DNA of 16,766 nucleotides from Fomitopsis serialis (lineage: Eukaryota > Basidiomycota > Agaricomycetes > Polyporales > Fomitopsidaceae). A program made the position numbers and the translations under genes. The notes under the pieces were generated by a model, which saw nothing but the letters and a program-made list of their open reading frames with translations, ran no database searches and was not told the DNA's origin. Of this stretch, positions 9,541 to 16,766 are shown in pieces (within the stretch, counting starts at the first letter, position 1; each line of letters begins with the position of its first letter). The DNA lies in the NCBI RefSeq assembly GCF_022376445.1, contig NW_025955644.1, positions 1 to 16,766 on the forward strand, given 5' to 3'.

Positions 9541-10728
9541 TCAGCCCTTCGCGCCCACAGTCGTGGCGGCAACTCGCCGGCGCTTATTCCCTCTCCGGAT
9601 CTCCATGAGGTCATGCTCGACATCCTGGTCCTTGACCGTGTTCAGCAGCATCAGGCTCTTCCCAAGCCCGCCCAAGGCCTGCGCCTCGCGGCCACCTCCC
9701 TCGCCCTCCGCTTCCCGTTTCCTACGGCTGCCGCTCCCGCCCCGTACGCGTACCCGGAGGTGTGGCTGAGGTGCGTCGATGTGAGCGGGAGCGGGAAGGG
9801 CGAGGGGAGCTCGTCGACGGCGAGCGAGTGCGGATTGAGGAACGGCCCGGAGGTTATGGGCCCTGCGGGGATCGCCCCGAGGGAGGCGGCGCCGGGGGCG
9901 GCGGCGGAGAGCGGCGTAGAGGGTGGCGAGGTCCCGCCGCCGAGTTTGTTGCGCAGCTTGCGGGTGTTATGCGTGCGCGACTGCGAGTCGAGCCCGGTCT
10001 CTGCGTCGCGACCGTCGGGTGAGCATCCAGACGTAGAGGTCAGCACACTGAGGTAGACACGCACCCGCCGCCGGCCCGTCGCTCTCCTTCTCCTCCCTCG
10101 CCCGCCGCCGCCGCTCCTCGATGCCCTCCAACAAGCGCTCGCGGATGCGCTCCCGGCCCTTCTGCCACTCCTCCTCGACCCGCTCGCGCTCCTCGTCGTA
10201 CGCGGTCTGGATGACCTCCACCCCGTGCTTCTCCTGGAACACGAGCTGCGCGAGCAGGGCGGAGCGCTCGAGCGAGAGGGGGTACAGCCGCAGGTTGTAC
10301 GCGGGCAGCGTGTCGGGGTGCATCGAGAGCTGTATGGAGGCGTGGTGCAGCTCCCCGATCAGCTCTGCGTAGTGTCTGCCGACTATCCTGGTGGGGTGGA
10401 CGGAATTGGTCGGGTGTTCACGCCTGAGGGGGGCACGGGAGACTCACTCGTCGCGGCGGTCGTTCAGCTCCCTTCCAACCACTTTCCCGACCATCTCTTT
10501 CCGCCTCTTGTCTTTCTTCGCTGGGTCGTCGACCCCGTTTCCTTCCACAACCATCAGTGCAAAGAATTTGTGACAGCGTACAGAGCGCATACCATGTATC
10601 CGACTCGGCCCCGCCGCAGGCTGGTGCTGGTACGAAGTGCCCACCTCCACGATCTCCGCGCTCGCCGCCGTGCGCGACTTGTGCTGGGCGGGGTAAGGAA
10701 TCGCAAACGCCCCTAGTTGCGGGGGCAT
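9541..10728 (-). CDS. SDS3: Sds3-like subunit of a Sin3/Rpd3-type histone deacetylase complex
   Basis: Sds3 family proteins hold together the Sin3-HDAC corepressor complex in the nucleus through a long coiled coil. Exons on the minus strand: 10728-10593, 10520-10448, 10375-10065, 10000-9726 and 9678-9541; phases agree and the product is 310 aa. Exon 2 gives KKDKRRKEM...NDRRDE, joined to HYAELIGEL; exon 3 is a charged helix (about residues 95-165) with repeated ERERVEEEW and ERLLEGIEERRRR blocks, typical of the family. Exon 4 has TRKLRNKLG and a Ser/Pro-rich segment; exon 5 gives GLGKSLMLL and a basic end, NKRRRVAA. The 47-nt intron 9725-9679 is needed because the frame changes there. The start at 10728 has G at -3; an in-frame upstream ATG at 10857 is possible. 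Intron 10592-10521 is 72 nt and stop-free, so its retention would add 24 residues. Confidence 0.82.
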
Positions 10729-11295
10729 CTCTACAGAGTGGGGCGGAGTGTGTGCAGCTGGCTGGAGAGGTGGCTGGATGTGCGGCAGAGCGGCGAGCCT
10801 CGTTCTGTGGACGCCCCCCCGCGAAGGCGGACACAGATCGAGCGTGCAGATCTGCACACGTGCACCGCGAGCGCGTCGCGTCTCTGGCGTCTAATTTGCC
10901 TTCGTGCTCGTTGGCCCGGTCCGCGTCCGGTGCGACTGACCAGCTTCGCCGTAGAGGATCAGTACTCAGTACTCAGTAGCAAACCCCATTCTCGAATCGC
11001 GCATGATGATGAGCGTTCTGCGCCGATATCGCAATAGGATTTACTACTCGTGTCTGTGAGCAAGTACAGCGTATATATATAAGAGCTGGGAGTTCATGTA
11101 TGTATGCGACGGTCTGCGTATCATATCGTATCGTACTTTCATTCTGCACAGAACATCATTACACGTCACAACAAACAGAGACAACATTCAGATATCAACG
11201 AAACCTCAACGAAACCCAGAGAGAGGAGATCAAACGACGAAAACCCACGTATACGGATCTAATATCAGGCTTTAACGGACCGCACACCCCAGGCC
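10729..11295. other. Intergenic region between two minus-strand genes
   Basis: It must contain the 3' end of the gene at 11296-13010 and the promoter of the Sds3-like gene. An alternating AT run, TATATATATAAG, lies at about 11072-11083; read on the minus strand it could be a TATA element about 345 bp before the Sds3-like start, or part of a 3' end signal. No gene is seen. Confidence 0.5.
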
Positions 11296-13010
11296 TCAGT
11301 CACCGAGCGCGCTGACGCTTCCGGTGCTGGAAGCTAAAGCGAACTCGTGTCGGGCCGGGTCGTACGCATGCGCCCAGTCCTTCATGAACGGACGGTACCC
11401 TCCACCGATGGACCTCGGGCCGCCAGCAAGGCTGGTGCGAATGGAATGCGGGTTGCCAAAGGCGGGCGCAGGCGGGTTCCACAGGCTCTGCGCGCGATTG
11501 GGCCTACTAAGGGGATACGAAGTCAGCTACCATACGTATACATGAACAGGAGGAACAACGCACTTGCTGCCCAACGTCGGGCGCATCGACAGCTGCGCGA
11601 AGCTGCTGGGGAAGAGCGGGTGCCCAGGACCGCGTTCCGCAAGCGCGTCATATGGCGTGTCACTGTCCTTGTCGTGGAACGAGTGCGAGCGGGGGATCGA
11701 CATCGGGCTGATGGCGGGGCTGCCCAGCGGCATCGGCGAGGGCGACCCTGCCGGGCTCGCAGGATAGACCGTCCCGGGCGACGCGGGGCTCGTCAAGAAG
11801 CGCAAACCGTGTACCTCCGGGTCGAGCGTGTCGCTCGCCACGGCGCTCTCGGCGTCCTCATCGTCCTCGTCCTCCTCGCGCACCTCGCAGAGTTCGTGCG
11901 TTGTGTGCGGGTCGAGTGCGGACGACGTCGGCGGGTGGTCGTGGCTCTGCGCGAGGACGGGCTCGATCAGGATCATCTCGTCGCCCTCGAGATTCGGCGA
12001 GGCGGGATTCACGGCGAAGGACGGGCTGGGCGACTCGATGACTGCGGAGGACTGTTCGCCTTCGCTCTCGATGGAAGTGGTATCGGCCTCTGGCTCGACA
12101 ATCAACGGCAAATCTTCCTCCTCGACGTCGAGCTCGTGCGGGACGCCGAGTGCGCCCTTGATGCGCTCCCATATGAGCTCACTCTTGGATATGATGCACG
12201 CGCGCGCCTTCATGACCCACTGTACGTCATCCACGGCGTCCCGGTCGACATTCTTCAGCCAGAACTCGAGATCGGCATATGTCCATTCCACGGGGTCCTT
12301 CTTCGTCAAACTCTCCACAGACTCGGCGCCATGTGGCTTGCGCGAGTCGGCGGGGTAGGTCTGGGCGAGGAGGGCGAAAAGCTTGGCGGAGGGAGGCGTA
12401 CACATCAACTGGGACACCTCGAAGGGTCTGTCGACGAAGGGGACGAAGACTGAATCCGGGAGGGGCGTAAACGAGACCGGGGAAGGGGTCCCAGCTGAGA
12501 CCGGGCTCCCACTCCCAGGGGCAATGGCTGGACGCGGGTTGCAGGAAACGCGCGCGACGTCGACGAGCTGCTCCGGCGAGAGCTTGTTTGCGTGGGCCAT
12601 GGAGCCGGAGTAGCGGCGGGAGATGGAGCCGGGGGAGTGAGGGCGCGCGCGGGGGACGCAGTCGGGCTGCCGTCCCTGGGCGGGCCATCTTTACTGGCAG
12701 GGGTGAAAGACGAGAAGGCAAAGCTCATGCGGCCGGTCTCGCCCTTGCCGCTGGAGGATGTAGAGCTGATTGAGGCGTTGCTGCCGACGCGGCGGTGTCT
12801 GCGCTGGTTGTTGCTGTCCTCGTCCTCCTTGGGGACACGGACGATGGTGAGCCGGCTGGAAGTCGCCCTGGAGGGGTTGTTGTTGATGCCGTTGTGGGCG
12901 CCCCAGGGGTCGGAGGCGGCGACGGAGCCTCTGCGGGCAGAGAGCCTGCGAGAGCGGGTGGGGCTGAGGGAAGGGCTGCTGGAGGGCGACGCGTCGGAGA
13001 GGCTACTCAT
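11296..13010 (-). CDS. Uncharacterised Ser/Pro-rich protein with an apparent frameshift
   Basis: I do not recognise a named family. The minus-strand model has a start at 13010 (MSSLSDAS), a long first exon to 11564, an intron 11563-11504 (GTGCGT donor, CTGAC branch-like site, TAG acceptor) and a last exon to a stop at 11296. The first part is disordered and Ser/Arg-rich with SRLTIVRVPK and MSFAFSSFTP. After about 12650 the coding frame changes: SRRYSGSMAHANKLSPEQLV onward lies in another frame. The only globular-looking part (about 12400-12120) is rich in Trp and acidic residues, including DPVEWTYADLEFWLKNV and ISKSELIWERIKGALG. A long acidic Ser/Pro stretch follows. The last exon has SLWNPPAPAFGNPHS, GGGYRPFMKDWAHAYDP and ends SALGD, well-structured and probably conserved. 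The frame change is not explained by any intron I could find. It may be a one-base sequence error or a real mutation. Confidence 0.75.
12600..12695 (-). other. Apparent -1 frameshift within the gene at 11296-13010
   Basis: The upstream frame (codon starts as for the ATG at 13010) and the downstream frame (as for the ATG at 12600) differ by one base. Every AG that could serve as an acceptor between about 12676 and 12567 is phase 0 in the downstream frame, while the only good donor (GTAAAG at 12694) is phase 1. Adding a single base in the five-C run (minus strand, about 12655-12651) would join ASP to RARPHSPGS and keep a natural Ser/Pro-rich sequence. Such homopolymers are common sites of sequencing error. 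Confidence 0.6.
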
Positions 13011-13119
13011 GGCGGGCGAGGATCAGCTTCCGGATGGCGGGGCCCCACGGGGATGTTGTACGCGAACAGGTCGGGATAGTGGATCAGGGGGACGGACGCA
13101 GTTGCTGGAGGACGGAGGA

Positions 13120-13149
13120 GGGGTGGCTGGGAGGCTGGGGGCTGGCGGG
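13120..13149 (+). other. G-quadruplex-type motif
   Basis: Four G runs (4, 3, 5 and 3 bases) are separated by 5-nt loops TGGCT, AGGCT and CTGGC, matching the usual G3+N1-7 pattern. It lies on the template strand 110-140 bp before the start of the gene at 13010. Folding is an inference from the pattern only. Confidence 0.6.
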
Positions 13150-13730
13150 TTATAAGGGGAAGGGCGTTGCAGTTGGGACGGAAAGGGGAGGAGGGGCGCA
13201 TTTCCGCGAGTGGAGGCCAGATGGAGACGATGGAATGGTGTAGATCGATAGCCACCGTACGTACGTCAAGAACGGTCATTCCCCAGCCAGATCCAGTCCC
13301 CCGGCCCAGACCATCCCCGCGACCAGCCACTCTGCCCCAGCCAGGCCCCGGATATCCCAGCACCTGATGCCCCGCCACGCGTACCGACTCCTAATACGCA
13401 ACCATTACGCTCGAGTCCATCAATCGCCCGCGGCAGCAGTACGAACAGATGCGAGACGGGTCGTCAAAGAGACTCGCGACACTGCCCGCTGCGAGGAGCG
13501 CATATTGAGCGGCGGGGACGGTTGGTGGGACGAGCATACTGGGAACATTCGCAGGGCGCGCCCACAAACAAAGGACAACAGCAACGCCACAGCCTCGGGC
13601 GGATGAGCGCGGTCTGGTAGCACTGCAGCTCTGCGTAGCAAGTGCCCTGCGTACATTCCCCACAGCCCTCTGCGGCCTCTAATTGCCTCTGTGGATGCCC
13701 CTGCTCGTGCAATCCTCGCCCTAGAGTCGA

Positions 13731-13748
13731 CCCCCCCCCTCCCCCCCC
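13731..13748 (+). repeat. C9-T-C8 tract in a 5' leader
   Basis: An almost pure cytosine run ends 14 bp before the ATG at 13763. The opposite strand is a G8-A-G9 run. Homopolymer length here may be unreliable. Confidence 0.8.
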
Positions 13749-13762
13749 GAGCCACCCACAAC

Positions 13763-15704
13763 ATGGACCGGCAGCGACACTCCGCCTGGGCCCCGCCCCC
13801 ACAGCGGCCCACCGGCACTCCTGGATGGAAGACTTTTGACTCGTATGAAAAGCCTCACACCGCGAGGACGGCCAGCTGGCTGGCCAGTCTCACTCCCGGT
13901 TCAGCAAGGGTTTCCTTCGCTTCTGGCAAGCACCCTTGGGAGAGCTTGGACTCGCTGCATGGCAACACCTCAATCCGTCTCCGCAACTTCAAGCGCACCG
14001 TCCTCCGCCGCTTCTCGTCCTGGACTCAGAATGGCCTCTCAAGACCAGGTTCCCTGCGCTCGAACTCGTCGTCCATCGCGCCCGCCGTATCCCCGACCCT
14101 CATCCCCTCCGTCTCCACCGTGCAGTTCGTCCTCCTCTGCGCGCTCTGGTATGCCACCTCCGCCCTCTCGTCCAACACGGGCAAGGTCATCATGACCGAG
14201 TTCCGCTACCCGATCACCCTCACCTTCGTGCAGTTTGGTTTCGTCGCCGGGTACTGCCTCCTCTTCATGAGTCCCGCTGTTCGCTTCTCGAATTTCCGGA
14301 GTCCGACAAGGGCCATATTCGACAGCACGGTGCCCATGGGTCTCTTCCAGGTCGGGGGGCACATATTCTCTAGCATGGCAATATCTAGGATACCTGTCAG
14401 CACGGTGCACACAATCAAGGTCAGTGATAGAGCCGTTCTTTCGCTATTTCTTAGCGTGTTGCATTGTCAGAATTTCCTGCTCACTCGAATGGTTGTAGGC
14501 CCTATCTCCTCTCTTCACCGTGGCAGCTTACGCTCTGCTGTTCGGTGTGCGATACTCGGCGAAGACCTACGTCTCTCTTCTGCCGCTGACAATCGGCGTC
14601 ATCTTGGCCTGCAGCTCTGACATGTCACTCTCGAACGCTATGGGCCTCCTCTGCTCGTTCGGGTCCGCACTAATTTTCGTCAGCTCCAACATCTTCTTTA
14701 AGAAGGTCATGCCCTCCAACAGCACCGTCTCCTCGCACAAGCTCGACAAGCTCAACCTCCTCTTCTACTCGTCTGGCATGGCCTTCGTGCTGATGATCCC
14801 CATCTGGATGTACTACGACCTCCCCGCGCTGCTCACGCTGTTCAACGACCCCTCGCACGTCGCACACCCCTCGCACGGGCACGGCCACCACTCCGTCGCC
14901 TTCGCCTTCTTCGCGAACGGCACCGTGCACTTCGCGCAGAACATCATCGCCTTCGTCCTCCTCGCGCAGACGTCGCCCGTCACGTACAGCATCGCCTCGC
15001 TCATCAAGCGCGTCGCCGTCATCTGCATCGCGATCGTCTGGTTCGCCCAGCCCGTGCACGCCCTCCAGGCCGGCGGCATCGCGCTCACCTTCGCCGGCCT
15101 CTACATGTACAACCAGGCCAAAGGCGACGTCGAACAGGGCGAGCGCTCCATGCGCCGCGTCGCCGCCGCGCGCAACCTCGAGCTCCCCAGCACCCGCTCG
15201 GAGCTCCTCTCCCCCGCGCCCACGCCGCCCCCGGGCGCCGCGGTCAACACCCCCGTCGGGATCACCTCTGGGTTCGGCCGGCCCCGCGTCGCGCCCACCG
15301 CCGCAGCTCCGCCGTTCGCGCCCCCACCGCGCGCCCCCGCACACCCGCATCCGCATCCGCAGACGTACGCCGAGCCCGCGTCGGCACCGGCGCCCCACCA
15401 GCCCGTCCCGTCGTACTCGCAGACGCACCAGACGCCGAACCTGCGCATCAAGGTGACGCCCGCGCCCACGGACGAGAAGCCCGGTGTGCAGGGCTCGCCG
15501 TACGAGCTATACCCCTCGCCCCCGCCCTCGCTCGACTCGCCCCCGCCGGGCACGGACAACGCCGCGCCATGGCCGCAGCCCCAGACGCAACCGCACCCGC
15601 ACCCGCACCCGCAGATGCAGCGCAGAGGCTCGATGGCGGCGGGCCACGGCCCCCCGCGGCACCACGAGCCCGCGCCCGCGCGGAGGGCGACCGTCGTCGC
15701 ATGA
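13763..15704 (+). CDS. SLY41: SLY41-like transporter of the triose-phosphate-translocator family
   Basis: Multi-span carrier of the drug/metabolite-transporter superfamily (TPT domain, PF03151); yeast Sly41 acts in the early secretory pathway. Two exons, 13763-14419 and 14499-15704, are joined in phase 0 across a 79-nt intron (GTCAGT...TGTAG), restoring STVHTIKALSPLFTV, a family hallmark. Product 620 aa. Residues 1-115 are a Ser/Arg-rich cytosolic-type leader. Hydrophobic segments run from about 118 to 425, including VQFVLLCALWYATSALSSNTGK, LPLTIGVILACS, SPVTYSIASLIKRVAVI and AGGIALTFAGLYMYN, a near-complete set of helices. A His-rich loop (about 339-350) lies between the later helices. Residues 430-620 form a Pro/His/Ala-rich tail with two PHPHPHPQ repeats, much longer than in yeast Sly41 (about 453 aa). 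The start at 13763 has a favourable CACAACATGG context; an in-frame ATG at 13691 is possible. The substrate is not known from the sequence. Confidence 0.9.
15341..15362 (+). repeat. Coding simple repeat (His-Pro), copy 1
   Basis: CCGCAT-type hexamers encode alternating Pro-His (PHPHPHPQ) in the transporter tail. A second array of the same peptide occurs 250 bp downstream. Confidence 0.8.
15591..15614 (+). repeat. Coding simple repeat (His-Pro), copy 2
   Basis: GCACCC hexamers repeated three times encode PHPHPHPQ. The codons differ slightly from copy 1 (CAC against CAT), so the two arrays are not a fresh duplication. Confidence 0.8.
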
Positions 15705-16423
15705 CCGACCAGCACGATCTCGGACCCCGCGAACGGGCAAGCCTCCGAGGCTCGTTCAGACAGTCGCATACTTATCTCTACGTCGATCCATGGACCGCCC
15801 ATATAGACTTTACGTAGACCGCATACCACCACGACCGCGCGACGACCCACAGGACCCAGAGACGACCACGCCTTTCTCTTCACCCTTGCCCTGCGCGCCC
15901 GCAGACGGAGATGGAGCGCTCCCTCCCCCGCTCGAGGGCGCGCGCTGCGTTCCTTTTGGTTTCCATCTCTAGATGCTGGTGCGGCAGAGCGGACTGTAAA
16001 TTTATTTCGTCGTGCGGATTCTCGTCGTTCTCCCATCTCTTGCTTACGCTTACGGTACTCGAACATCTTCTCTTCGACTAGTCTTGGGATGTTACACTCA
16101 TCTCGGTTTTTCCTCACTCTATGTATGCGACGGCTTCTCGTCCTCGCGAACGAACTAGTGGAGGGAACATGACGGACATTCCGTGCACAGGCACACTCCG
16201 CTGTGTCTGAATGAAACGTGTGCAAATCTACAGAGAAATACACTACTGGATACAGCAGAATCCTAGATGCGTTAATAGCTACATCGTCGATCCGGAACCC
16301 AGAGGAGAAACTACAGTAAGTATGGAAGACAAATCAAGATCCTGGTCCAAGGATAAAATATGCAAGACGTCGATAATAGGATATGCGTCACGGAACATAA
16401 GAAAATGTGTGTTGGGTGGGACG
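15705..16423. other. Convergent intergenic region
   Basis: It carries the 3' flanks of the transporter gene and of the Smr gene, which converge here. The short AT-rich GTAAATTTATTT at about 15996 may belong to a polyadenylation region. The long open frame antisense to the transporter tail, which extends into this region, is a GC-bias artefact. No gene is seen. Confidence 0.6.
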
Positions 16424-16766
16424 TCAGGATCGCCACGCGTTTCTGCCGCTGATGACGAGGCCGCCATCGTATTTGCGGACAACCCAGCCGTCCTCTTCCA
16501 GCGCGCTCCTGACGGCAGGACCCAGAACGCCGATGCCGTTCGCGGAGTGCATCCCCCGCCCGGTGATAATCCGCAGGGGTTTCGCTGAGGGAAATGCGTC
16601 AGGACGACAACACGTCTCAACGAAGCTGTCCACTGACCCTGAGTTGATCCTGAATCGCGTAGCACGTCTCTCACTATCTGGACGGCCTCCACGACTGTGG
16701 TGCCGTGTAGGTCCACGGTGTCCCCGTGTGTAGAAGATAACCTAGCCAGAGATCAGCACTCGCCAA
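16424..16766 (-). CDS. Smr-domain protein, 5' part beyond the right edge
   Basis: The Smr domain (PF01713) is a nucleic-acid-binding or nuclease fold; fungal members include RNA endonucleases of no-go decay and DUF1771-Smr proteins. Only the C-terminal end is present: exon 16741-16638 and last exon 16584-16424, with introns 16742 to beyond the edge (TAG acceptor, CTGAT branch-like site) and 16637-16585 (GTCAGT...CTCAG, 53 nt). Phases agree. The domain shows the two usual landmarks: VDLHGTTVVEAV near its start and IITGRGMHSANGIGVL about 35 residues on, followed by AVRSALEEDGW and GGLVISGR, ending 5 residues later. The HGTT and TGRGxHS motifs are both intact. What lies N-terminal cannot be seen, so the exact subfamily is open. 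Confidence 0.9.

Larger units (their letters stand above)
13011..13762. promoter_or_regulatory. Divergent promoter region
   Basis: This 752-bp stretch separates the divergent starts at 13010 (minus) and 13763 (plus), so it must hold both promoters. A TTATAA element (13150-13155) lies about 140 bp before the minus-strand start and could be its TATA box. A guanine-rich block sits at 13120-13149, an alternating CGTACGTACGTC with a bZIP-like ACGTCA at about 13257-13268, and a long C tract at 13731-13748 just before the plus-strand start. No gene is seen. Confidence 0.6.

Noticed and set aside
9726..9757. 32-nt intron as an alternative for the last intron of the Sds3-like gene
   Set aside because: It would fix the frame, but is shorter than usual fungal introns; the 47-nt intron 9725-9679 does the same with a normal length.
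11447..11475. Second frameshift near the end of the unnamed gene
   Set aside because: On careful rereading the last exon is open from 11503 to the stop at 11296; the suspected shift was a misreading.
11347..12453. 368-codon open frame on the plus strand
   Set aside because: Antisense to the unnamed gene at 11296-13010; Arg-rich and repetitive composition typical of a shadow frame.
14670..15428. 252-codon open frame on the minus strand
   Set aside because: Antisense to the transporter; nearly all Arg, Gly, Asp and Glu, a reading of GC-rich codons backwards.
15101..16243. 380-codon open frame on the minus strand
   Set aside because: It is antisense to the GC-rich tail of the transporter gene; rich in Gly, Cys and Arg, with no domain. 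Long antisense frames are expected from the high GC at third positions.

Overview
The window reads as GC-rich nuclear DNA of a filamentous basidiomycete, most likely an agaricomycete. The genes are dense and cut by many 47-79 nt GT-AG introns. A Zn2Cys6 regulator of the typical basidiomycete layout, a TSR4/PDCD2-family protein, an Sds3-like protein, a SLY41-like transporter and an Smr-domain protein all fit a fungal chromosome arm. There is no bacterial operon, CRISPR array, rRNA or convincing tRNA. All gene models were assembled by hand from splice signals and reading-frame phase.

Layout, left to right. (1) 1-1541, minus strand: a Zn2Cys6 transcription factor whose 3' end lies off the left edge; eight exons are visible, including a 12-nt microexon. 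(2) 1542-7706: about 6.2 kb with no gene I can support. It holds a cluster of five ATCTAGAT palindromes near the transcription factor and a lower-GC stretch (about 4375-6100) with splice-like signals but no coherent protein. (3) 7707-9307, plus: TSR4/PDCD2-like ribosome-assembly factor, five exons. (4) 9541-10728, minus: Sds3-like subunit of a histone deacetylase complex, five exons, convergent with TSR4 across a 233-bp gap holding a perfect 14-bp palindrome. (5) 11296-13010, minus: an unrecognised conserved-looking protein, with an apparent one-base frameshift near 12600-12695. (6) 13763-15704, plus: a triose-phosphate-translocator-family (SLY41-like) membrane transporter with a long Pro/His-rich tail, divergent from gene 5. 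(7) 16424 to the right edge, minus: the C-terminal Smr domain of a larger protein.

The identified genes are mostly housekeeping functions (ribosome biogenesis, chromatin, secretory-pathway transport, RNA-linked Smr domain). Nothing links them into one pathway; the order looks like ordinary fungal synteny. I did not find a convincing undescribed system. The points most worth a second look are the frameshift in gene 5, the palindrome cluster beside the regulator, and the gene-free 6.2 kb.
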